This document shows positions 6,576 through 13,031 of a DNA stretch of 15,082 nt, in pieces; within the stretch, counting starts at the first letter, position 1; each line of letters starts with the position of its first letter. A program made the translations under genes and the position numbers. The stretch is from Verrucomicrobia bacterium 12-59-8 (lineage in GTDB: Bacteria > Verrucomicrobiota > Verrucomicrobiae > Verrucomicrobiales > Verrucomicrobiaceae): NCBI GenBank assembly GCA_002279765.1, contig NCCR01000094.1, forward strand, positions 1 through 15,082, in the 5' to 3' direction. The notes beneath the pieces were generated by a model that saw only the letters and a list, made by a program, of their open reading frames with translations, ran no database searches and had not been told where the DNA came from.

Positions 6576-7361
6576 ATGCCCAGAACCGACGGCCGCACCC
6601 CAGACCAGCTCCGCAAAATCGAATACGTCCTCGACGTCGCCCCGCACGCCGCGGGCTCCGTCCTCATCGCCTTTGGCAACACCCGCGTCATCTGCACCGC
6701 CTGCATCAATGAAGAGGTGCCGCGCTGGATGAAGGTGCAAAACGTCAAAGGCGGCTGGCTCACCGCCGAGTACTCCATGCTCCCCTACTCCACGCTCGAG
6801 CGCAAAGACCGCGAAAGCTCACGTGGCAGGCCCGATGGCCGCAGCACGGAAATTCAGCGCCTCATCGGCCGCAGCCTGCGTGCGGTCGTGGACCTCGAAA
6901 AGCTCGGCCCCCGCACCCTCTGCGTGGATTGTGACGTGCTGCAGGCCGACGGCGGCACCCGCACAGCCTCCATCACCGGTGCCTGCGTCGCCGTCGCCAT
7001 CGCCTTCAACCGCCTGCTCGAAAAAGGCAAGATCACCCGCCAGCCGCTCAAGAAAAAACTCGCTGCCGTCAGCGTCGGCATCGTCAAAGGCGAAACACTT
7101 CTCGATCTCTGCTACACGGAAGACGCAGCCGCTGATGTGGACAGCAACATCGTCCTCACTGAAGACGGCGAGTTCGTCGAAATCCAGGGCAGCGGTGAAG
7201 AAGCCACCTTCACCGAGGCGCAGTTGCATTCCATGCTCCAATACGGTCGCAAAGGCATCAAGGAGCTGCTCGCCATCCAGGACGAAGCCATCGCCAGCGC
7301 CATGAAGCCCGCCGAGGGCAAGGATCTGCAAAAGCTGGCTGAATTCTTTGGCAAACGCTGA
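6576..7361 (+). CDS. rph: Ribonuclease PH
   Basis: RNase PH is a phosphate-dependent 3'-5' exoribonuclease that trims tRNA 3' ends, acting as a hexameric ring in the cytoplasm. The 261-residue protein carries the family signatures in order: RTDGRTPDQLR at the N-terminus, GNTRVICTA, GGWLTAEYSMLPYST, STEIQRLIGRSLRAVVD (phosphate-binding arginine region), DCDVLQADGGTRTASITGA, and LDLCYTEDAAADVDSNIV, which holds the acidic metal-binding residues. It is some 20 residues longer than the E. coli enzyme because of a C-terminal tail (SAMKPAEGKDLQKLAEFFGKR). The ATG at 6576 fits the family start; a TTG at 6543 in the same frame would run through the hairpin and is rejected. The histone-deacetylase-like gene follows 100 bp downstream beyond a large palindrome. 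Confidence 0.96.
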   Translation: MPRTDGRTPDQLRKIEYVLDVAPHAAGSVLIAFGNTRVICTACINEEVPRWMKVQNVKGGWLTAEYSMLPYSTLERKDRESSRGRPDGRSTEIQRLIGRSLRAVVDLEKLGPRTLCVDCDVLQADGGTRTASITGACVAVAIAFNRLLEKGKITRQPLKKKLAAVSVGIVKGETLLDLCYTEDAAADVDSNIVLTEDGEFVEIQGSGEEATFTEAQLHSMLQYGRKGIKELLAIQDEAIASAMKPAEGKDLQKLAEFFGKR

Positions 7362-7367
7362 GGAAGA

Positions 7368-7459
7368 GTTGACGGTAATTTACAGTTGTTGACCGTGTTT
7401 GACGATGGTTTGGCCAAACCACCGTCAACAATCGTAAACAACAGTCAACCACCGTCAAC
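7368..7459. repeat. 92-bp palindrome of eight 10-bp phased GTTGAC units
   Basis: Four forward units begin at 7368, 7378, 7388 and 7398 (GTTGAC, ATTTAC, GTTGAC, TTTGAC). Four inverted units occupy 7424, 7434, 7444 and 7454 (GTCAAC, GTAAAC, GTCAAC, GTCAAC). All are spaced exactly 10 bp. The unit consensus is roughly GTTGACNGTN. The two 46-base arms are symmetric about 7413/7414 and match at 36 of 46 positions, with the central 8 bp of each arm identical. It fills the gap between rph (stop 7361) and the next ATG at 7462. Helical phasing suggests a cooperative protein-binding array; a long RNA hairpin or terminator is the alternative, but no U-tract follows. Confidence 0.85.
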
Positions 7460-7461
7460 TC

Positions 7462-8400
7462 ATGCCAACGGCCCTGCTCCTTGATCCCATCTATCAGCAG
7501 CATAACCCAGGTCCGGGTCATCCTGAAAGCGTCAAGCGCCACGTGGCGATCACGCAGGCGCTGAACGATTCCGGCCTCGTTGGCAAAACGCAGGCCATCG
7601 ATCCTCGTGCGGCGACGTTGGCTGAACTCTCCCTGTGCCATGATCGCGGCTACATTGCGACAGCCAAAAAGGATGTCGAATCCGGCCTCGAAGACCTGAG
7701 CACTGGAGACACATCCATCTGTCCCAGATCCTACGACGTAGCGACTCAGGCCGTCGGCGGAGTCTTGAACGCCGTCGATGCCGTCTTTGGTGGGAAGGTC
7801 AAAAACGCCTTCTGTGCTGTGCGTCCGCCCGGACATCATGCGCGGCCAGCCCAAGGCATGGGCTTCTGTCTGTTCAACAACATCGCCATCGCCGCACGCC
7901 ACGCGCAGAAGCAGCATGGTGCGCAGAAGATCGCCATCGTCGATTGGGATGTACATCATGGCAATGGCACGCAGGACATCTTCTATGAGGACGGCAGCGT
8001 GCTTTTTTGCAGCACGCACCAGAGCCCGCTCTACCCCTTCACCGGCCACGCCACCGAGACTGGCACGGGCAAGGGTCTGGGAAGCACCCTGAATCTCCCC
8101 TTCCCCGCCCGCACCGGCATGAGTGACATCGGCGCGGCCTTCACCGACCGTCTGCTGCCTGCCATCGACACGTTCAAACCGGACCTGATCCTCATCTCCG
8201 CCGGTTTCGACTCCCGCATCGACGATCCCCTCGGCCAGTTCCGCCTCACTGACGATGATTTCGTCGCTCTGACCAAGCTCCTGCTCGAATCCGCGCAAAC
8301 GCACTCTCAAAGCCGCCTCGTCTCCATCCTCGAAGGCGGCTACAACATCCAGGGCCTCGCCAGCGCCGTCACCCATCACGTGCAGACGTTGCTAGGGTAA
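7462..8400 (+). CDS. Histone deacetylase family deacetylase/amidohydrolase
   Basis: The 312-residue protein belongs to the zinc-dependent arginase/deacetylase superfamily, class II-like bacterial branch. Members remove acetyl groups from lysine, polyamines or other amides; the substrate here is unknown. Visible motifs are HPESVKRH near the N-terminus, RPPGHHA with the active-site H125-H126, DWDVHHGNGTQD with zinc ligands D163 and H165, SAGFDSR with zinc ligand D250, and EGGYN with the transition-state Y294. All catalytic residues are present and the length is normal. It is cytoplasmic, with no signal peptide. The ATG lies two bases after the phased palindrome and has no Shine-Dalgarno, so that structure must sit in its promoter or 5' leader. 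Another GTTGAC pair follows the stop codon. Confidence 0.95.
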   Translation: MPTALLLDPIYQQHNPGPGHPESVKRHVAITQALNDSGLVGKTQAIDPRAATLAELSLCHDRGYIATAKKDVESGLEDLSTGDTSICPRSYDVATQAVGGVLNAVDAVFGGKVKNAFCAVRPPGHHARPAQGMGFCLFNNIAIAARHAQKQHGAQKIAIVDWDVHHGNGTQDIFYEDGSVLFCSTHQSPLYPFTGHATETGTGKGLGSTLNLPFPARTGMSDIGAAFTDRLLPAIDTFKPDLILISAGFDSRIDDPLGQFRLTDDDFVALTKLLLESAQTHSQSRLVSILEGGYNIQGLASAVTHHVQTLLG

Positions 8401-8421
8401 ACAAACCCAAGTTTCTGCGGC

Positions 8422-8439
8422 GTTGACAGTATATTGACA
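8422..8439 (+). promoter_or_regulatory. GTTGAC / TTGACA direct repeat upstream of moxR
   Basis: TTGACA occurs at 8423-8428 and 8434-8439, an 11-bp direct repeat, and the first copy extends to GTTGACAGT, matching the unit of the palindrome at 7368-7459. Either hexamer could serve as a -35 box, but no good -10 lies 16-18 bp downstream. It may be an operator or promoter element for the moxR operon. Confidence 0.4.
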
Positions 8440-8500
8440 CACGCCGTCCTTGTCAGCACACCGCTTTTCTGGTGGCATGTAGCAGCCTTCCCAAAATACC

Positions 8501-9508
8501 ATGTCCAACTCTCCGCTTCCGCAAGACGACGTCGCCGCCATTGATGAGCTTCGCCAAGTTTACGTCCAGCTCTGCGACGAGCTCAAGAAGATCATCGTCG
8601 GCCAACAGAAGGTCGTCGAGCAGCTCGCCATCTGCCTCTTTGCGCGCGGTCATGCGCTGCTTATGGGCGTGCCTGGCCTGGCCAAGACGCTGCTGATCTC
8701 ACGGCTCGCCGAAACGATGTCGCTCAGTTTCAGCCGCATTCAGTTCACGCCTGATTTGATGCCCATGGACATCACCGGCACTGACATCTTGCAGGAACTG
8801 CCCGGTGGCAAACGCGCCTTCGAATTCGCCAAAGGCCCGGTGTTTGCCAACATCGTCCTCGCCGATGAAATCAACCGCGCCCCTGCCAAAACCCAGGCCG
8901 CCATGCTGGAGGCCATGCAGGAGCACAAAGTCACCGTCGCCGGACGCACCTACACGTTGGATTCGCCGTTCTTCGTTCTCGCCACACAGAATCCCATTGA
9001 GCAGGAGGGCACATACCCACTGCCCGAAGCCCAGCTCGACCGCTTCATGTTCATGATCGGCGTCGATTATCCGAGCCGCGATGAGGAGATCGCCATCGCC
9101 CGCACCACCACGGGTACGAGCCTGCCGAAACTTGAACACATCCTCGACGGCCCCAAGGTCCTCGCCTTCCAGGAACTCGTCCGCCGCGTGCCCGTGCCGG
9201 ATCACATCTATGAATTCGCCGTCGATCTCGTGCGCAAGACCCGTCCCGCCAGCAGCGAAGCCCCCGCATGGCTGAAACCCCTCGTCAGCTGGGGTGCCGG
9301 TCCGCGTGCCGTGCAGTATTTGATCCTGGGCGCCAAAGCGCGAGCCGCATTGCAAGGCAGCTACATGGTGCGCATGGAGGACATCATGGAAGTCGCTGAG
9401 CCGGTGCTGAGGCACCGCGTGATGACGACGTTTACGGCTGAGAGCGATGGCATCAGCAGCAGGGATGTGGCGAAGAGACTGGTGGAGGAATTGGCGAAGG
9501 CCGGGTGA
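8501..9508 (+). CDS. moxR: MoxR-family AAA+ ATPase
   Basis: MoxR ATPases are cytoplasmic AAA+ chaperones that work with vWA-domain partners to mature or insert metal cofactors or assemble complexes. The 335-residue protein shows Walker A GVPGLAKT (residues 56-63), the MoxR stretch QFTPDLMPMDITGT, Walker B VLADEINRAP with D122-E123, the sensor region VLATQNPIEQEGTYPLPEAQLDRF, and the C-terminal lid (SWGAGPRAVQYLILGAKARA). The length is typical and no key residue is missing. The start at 8501 lacks a clear ribosome site. It heads a block of DUF58 and vWA genes in the order seen in MoxR-Bat operons. The 168-bp gap to the DUF58 gene, unusually long for such operons, holds a decayed ORF. Confidence 0.96.
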   Translation: MSNSPLPQDDVAAIDELRQVYVQLCDELKKIIVGQQKVVEQLAICLFARGHALLMGVPGLAKTLLISRLAETMSLSFSRIQFTPDLMPMDITGTDILQELPGGKRAFEFAKGPVFANIVLADEINRAPAKTQAAMLEAMQEHKVTVAGRTYTLDSPFFVLATQNPIEQEGTYPLPEAQLDRFMFMIGVDYPSRDEEIAIARTTTGTSLPKLEHILDGPKVLAFQELVRRVPVPDHIYEFAVDLVRKTRPASSEAPAWLKPLVSWGAGPRAVQYLILGAKARAALQGSYMVRMEDIMEVAEPVLRHRVMTTFTAESDGISSRDVAKRLVEELAKAG

Positions 9509-9552
9509 TTTTCTATTCAAAATCGTCCTCGTCCTCGATCAAATCGCCCCGC

Positions 9553-9687
9553 ATGCCTACCAGCATCCAATTCGACCATGAGAAACTCGAAGTGTATCAA
9601 CTCGATCGTACCAGTTCTTGTACCGTGGTGAACTCGGCGTCGCCAGGATCGAGGATGAAGAATGGAGGTTACGAGCATGCCATCTGA
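9553..9687 (+). pseudogene. Decayed four-helix-bundle (S23/IVP-like) ORF
   Basis: The frame starts MPTSIQFDHEKLEVYQ, which looks like the N-terminus of the 'four helix bundle protein' family common in Verrucomicrobia, and continues directly with LDRTSSCTVVNSAS. That second part resembles the later family stretch of the type 'QLDRASLSxLLNxAEG', so an internal segment seems deleted. It ends at a TGA (9685-9687) ten bases inside the DUF58 gene. Only about 44 codons remain of a family near 120 residues long. The identification rests on memory of the family pattern. Confidence 0.45.
9664..9669 (+). promoter_or_regulatory. Strong ribosome binding site fixing the DUF58 start
   Basis: GGAGGT, seven bases before the ATG at 9677, is the best Shine-Dalgarno in the window. 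It decides for 9677 over the in-frame ATG at 9662, which overlaps the motif itself. Confidence 0.8.
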
Positions 9688-10579
9688 CACTCGCTCCTTC
9701 CTCGACCCAGTGGTCCTTTCGCGCCTCATGGCGCTCCCGCTGAATGCCCGCCATGCCATGCTCGGCGGCGTGTCCGGCAAGCACCGCAGCCCCGTGCGCG
9801 GCTCCTCCCTCGAATTCGCCCAATACCGCAAATATGTCCCCGGCGATGACACCCGCCGCCTCGACTGGCGCACCTGGGGCCGCAGCGACCGCTTCTACAT
9901 CAAGGAATTCGAAGCTGACACGAACCTCCGCCTCTGCCTGCTCATGGACACCAGCGGCAGCATGAACTACGGCCCCGCAGGCAGCACACGCTTCGACTAC
10001 GCGCGAAAGCTCGCCGGCACGCTCGGCTACGTGGCCGCGCAGCAGGGCGATGCCGTGGGCCTGTGGAGCCTCGCGGAGAAGCCCGTGGAAATCCCCGCCA
10101 AACGTGGTGCCTCGCATCTCGGCCTCGTGCTCGATCAAATGTCGGGCATCCAGCCCGTCGGTGGCACCACGCTGCTCACTGCGCTGCATGACGCCGCTGA
10201 AAAGATCCGCCAGCGCGCCCTCGTCATCGTCTTCTCCGACCTCTTCGTGCCGCCGGCCGAATTGAAATCCGCCATCCAGCACCTCCGCTTCCGCAAGCAC
10301 GATGTCGCCGTCTTCCATTTGCTGGACCAACAGGAGCTCGACTTTGACTTCGACCGACCCGCACGCTTCATCGACATGGAAGGTGGCGAAGCCATCCTCG
10401 CCGACCCCAGCCTCATCGCCCGCAACTACCGCGAAGCCGTGCGCCAGTACATGCACGAGATCGACGAACTCGTCCGCACCACGGCAATCGACTACCACCG
10501 CGTCAAGCTCCACGAAAAATACGACGACGTGCTCGCGAAGTTCCTGCTGGCACGCATTCAGAAGAAAGGGGGCCAGTGA
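9677..10579 (+). CDS. DUF58 family protein with vWA-like MIDAS site
   Basis: The 300-residue protein has the DUF58 signature YRKYVPGDDTRRLDWRTW followed by RFYIKEFE, then a vWA-like fold with a metal-ion-dependent adhesion site LLMDTSGSM (D91, S93, S95). The later region VIVFSDLFVP supplies the further acidic position. There is no membrane segment, so it is cytoplasmic. DUF58 proteins are standard partners of MoxR ATPases in Bat-type operons and are thought to be clients or adaptors. The SD decides the start. The stop TGA overlaps the next ATG as TGATG, so the small membrane protein downstream is probably translated by coupling. Confidence 0.93.
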   Translation: MPSDTRSFLDPVVLSRLMALPLNARHAMLGGVSGKHRSPVRGSSLEFAQYRKYVPGDDTRRLDWRTWGRSDRFYIKEFEADTNLRLCLLMDTSGSMNYGPAGSTRFDYARKLAGTLGYVAAQQGDAVGLWSLAEKPVEIPAKRGASHLGLVLDQMSGIQPVGGTTLLTALHDAAEKIRQRALVIVFSDLFVPPAELKSAIQHLRFRKHDVAVFHLLDQQELDFDFDRPARFIDMEGGEAILADPSLIARNYREAVRQYMHEIDELVRTTAIDYHRVKLHEKYDDVLAKFLLARIQKKGGQ

Positions 10580-11040
10580 TGAAAGAGGAATACAAGACAG
10601 AGAAGCCCACGGACAAGGAGACTATTTCTGTGCTCGATGGCTTCTGGGGTGCCGAGCTAGGCCTTTGCATAGCCTACTTATACATTGGGTGCTTGGATCT
10701 CCAGACAGGCTGGAACAATCCTGGGGATGCCGGAGGAATCGAGGGCGGAACCATTTACATCATAGGCGCACTGGTGTGTGGCTGGTTGGCTTGGCGCAGA
10801 CGAAACTCGAAACGCAACGCGTTCCTTTTCATCGTGTTTTTTGCGCTGCTTGCTCATGCAACCGAGGATTGCTTCAAGTGGTTGGCAAAAGAAAAAGGAG
10901 CTGGTTGGCCGCTGACCAGCAGCATTCTCACAGTCTCTTGCCTGGCCATGATCGTTTGGGAAGCTCTCTCAAATCGGAAATCCATCGCAGGCGGCGCGGC
11001 TTGTGACCAGAAACGCTGCGACTTGGATCACCACCCATGA
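10579..11040 (+). CDS. Small four-helix membrane protein of unknown function
   Basis: I do not recognise this 153-residue protein. It has four likely membrane segments at about residues 22-40, 57-73, 80-95 and 111-129, a charged N-terminus (KEEYKTEKPTDKE) and a Cys/His-bearing tail (ACDQKRCDLDHHP). The arginine cluster WRRRNSKR at 72-79 is likely cytoplasmic. It starts at the ATG overlapping the DUF58 stop (TGATG) and ends in an ATGA overlap with the BatA-like gene, so it is embedded in the operon. A GTG at 10576 is a possible alternative start. Its bases are more AT-rich than its neighbours and it is not a usual member of MoxR-Bat operons, which suggests a lineage-specific insertion. Confidence 0.75.
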   Translation: MKEEYKTEKPTDKETISVLDGFWGAELGLCIAYLYIGCLDLQTGWNNPGDAGGIEGGTIYIIGALVCGWLAWRRRNSKRNAFLFIVFFALLAHATEDCFKWLAKEKGAGWPLTSSILTVSCLAMIVWEALSNRKSIAGGAACDQKRCDLDHHP

Positions 11041-13031
11041 CCTTCCTCGCCCCAGCGCTCCTCCTCGCCCTGCCGCTCGCGCTGCTGCCGGTGGTCATTC
11101 ATTTGATTCACCTCTATCGCCGTCGTCAGGTGAAGTGGGCGGCGATGATGTTCCTGCAGATGGCGCAGCGCATGAATAAGGGGCTGTCGCGACTGCGGCA
11201 GATTTTGATCCTGGCGTTTCGCGTGCTGGCGGTGGCGGCGATTCTGTTTGTCATCACGCGGCCGATGGCGGGCGGGCTGCTTGGCCTCACGGGAGGTGTG
11301 CCGGACACGGTGATCGTGCTGCTGGACCGCTCGGCCAGCATGGAGCAGCAGAACCTTGCCACTGGCACGAGCAAGCGTGCGGCGGGAATCTCAAAGCTGG
11401 CGCAGGCTTTGCGTGATACGGTGGGCACACGATCAAAGCTGGTGCTGATCGAAAACGCGCACCTGCAGCCGCAGTTGCTGAACAAGCCGGAGTCGCTGAT
11501 CGATCTGCCGCTTACCGGACCTACTGAGACTGGGGCGGATATTCCTGCTCTGCTTCAGGGTGCGCTTGATTACATCACCAAGAATCAAACCGGTCGCACC
11601 GATGTCTGGGTGCTGAGCGATCTGCGCCAGAGCGACTGGGATGCGGGCAGTGGACGCTGGCAGGCGCTGCGCAGCGCCTTCACCACGCTGAAGGGCCTGC
11701 GCCTGCATCTGCTGACCTACGCGCAGCGAGCGGCACAAAATTTCTCCATCTCGGTGCAGCGTGTTGTGCGCAACGAAACCGCCGGCAAAGCAGAACTGCT
11801 GCTTGATCTGCGCGTGACACGCGAAGCTTCCTCACACGAGCCATTGGAACTGCCGCTGCGCTTTGTGATCAATGACGTGAGCACCACGATCAAGGTGGAG
11901 ATGAAGGACTCTCAGCTCGTGCTGCAAGGACACGCCATTCCCATCGACAAATCGACGAAACGCGGCGCGGGCCGGGTCGAACTGCCCGCCGATGCCTCGC
12001 CAGCCGACAATGTGTATTACTTCGTGTTTGATGAACCGGCCGTGCTGCGGTCCGTGATCGTTAGCGATGACGAAGCCGAGGCCGGACCGCTGCAGGCGGC
12101 GCTGGAGGCCGCCGCCGATCCCACACGGAAATATGCCGCCACCGTGCTGTCTCCCGCGCGTGCAGCGGAGATCGCATGGGACGATGTCGCTCTCATTGTC
12201 TGGCATGCGCCACTGCCGAAGGCGGATGATTTGATCACCCAACAGCTCATGAATCATCTCAGCTCGGGTCGCAGCATTCTGTTCCTGCCCACAGATTCCA
12301 CGAACGCTGAAGCCTTCGGCGGTCTGCACTGGGGTGCATGGAGCAGCGACATCAAACCGGCCAGTGTCGAGTGGTGGCGCAATGATGCGGGCCTGCTGGC
12401 CAACACCCGCAGCGGCACCGCGCTCCCTGTGGGTGACCTCGAAGTGAGCCGCCGCTGCGACATCCTCGGCGAAGGCACGCCGCTGGCGCGTCTCACGGGC
12501 AATCTGCCGCTGCTCATGCGCGCCGACATTCCTGGCGATGGCAATGCGTGGTTCCTCGGCACCCTGCCCGGTTCCGGATCTTCCAGCCTCGCCCGTGATG
12601 GCGTAGTTATGTTCGCCATGCTGCATCGCGCGCTGAATGAAGGCGCACGCAGCCTCGGCAAAGCCCAGCAGCGTGAGGCCGGTGCCACCGCCCTGGGCAG
12701 CGGTGATCTGAGCGCATGGAAACGCCTTGGCCCGGCGATCCTCAGCTCCGAGCAGCCGCTGCGCACTGGTATCGTCGAAAACGGCGACAGACTCGTCGCG
12801 CTCAATCGACCGCTGCGTGAAGATCATCCTGAAACGCTGGGCAATACTGCCCTCGCGGAACTGTTCGCCGGACTCGACTACCACATCATCGAAGACCAGG
12901 TCGAAAGCGATGCGAGCCTCGCCAGCGAAGTGTGGCGCACCTTCCTCTTCGTGATGGCGCTCGCGCTCTTGGGCGAAGCGCTGCTGTGCATGCCGTCCAA
13001 GCGCGACCCACAACCTTCTCCCGCTCGATGA
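11037..13031 (+). CDS. BatA-like membrane-anchored vWA protein
   Basis: The 664-residue protein opens with the BatA / aerotolerance-regulator N-terminal module: membrane segments at about 3-25 and 57-80 around the basic loop LYRRRQVKW. A vWA domain follows, with MIDAS residues in LLDRSASM (D97, S99, S101), the threonine region LTGPTETGADIPALLQGAL and VWVLSDLRQSDWD. The long middle part (about 240-600) is beta-rich and likely periplasmic, and a last membrane helix lies at 635-653 before a basic tail. Bat proteins are inner-membrane partners of MoxR systems. It overlaps the preceding gene by ATGA and the next gene by ATGA. It is much longer than the roughly 330-residue BatA of Bacteroides. Confidence 0.88.
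   Translation: MTFLAPALLLALPLALLPVVIHLIHLYRRRQVKWAAMMFLQMAQRMNKGLSRLRQILILAFRVLAVAAILFVITRPMAGGLLGLTGGVPDTVIVLLDRSASMEQQNLATGTSKRAAGISKLAQALRDTVGTRSKLVLIENAHLQPQLLNKPESLIDLPLTGPTETGADIPALLQGALDYITKNQTGRTDVWVLSDLRQSDWDAGSGRWQALRSAFTTLKGLRLHLLTYAQRAAQNFSISVQRVVRNETAGKAELLLDLRVTREASSHEPLELPLRFVINDVSTTIKVEMKDSQLVLQGHAIPIDKSTKRGAGRVELPADASPADNVYYFVFDEPAVLRSVIVSDDEAEAGPLQAALEAAADPTRKYAATVLSPARAAEIAWDDVALIVWHAPLPKADDLITQQLMNHLSSGRSILFLPTDSTNAEAFGGLHWGAWSSDIKPASVEWWRNDAGLLANTRSGTALPVGDLEVSRRCDILGEGTPLARLTGNLPLLMRADIPGDGNAWFLGTLPGSGSSSLARDGVVMFAMLHRALNEGARSLGKAQQREAGATALGSGDLSAWKRLGPAILSSEQPLRTGIVENGDRLVALNRPLREDHPETLGNTALAELFAGLDYHIIEDQVESDASLASEVWRTFLFVMALALLGEALLCMPSKRDPQPSPAR

Noticed and set aside
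7368..7459. CRISPR array or simple terminator
   Set aside because: The units are only 10 bp with no spacers and they invert at the centre, so it is not CRISPR. No T-run follows, so an intrinsic terminator is not supported.
7258..8379. Minus-strand frame of 373 codons opposite the deacetylase
   Set aside because: The plus strand has a complete set of deacetylase catalytic motifs; the opposite frame is a GC-rich shadow.
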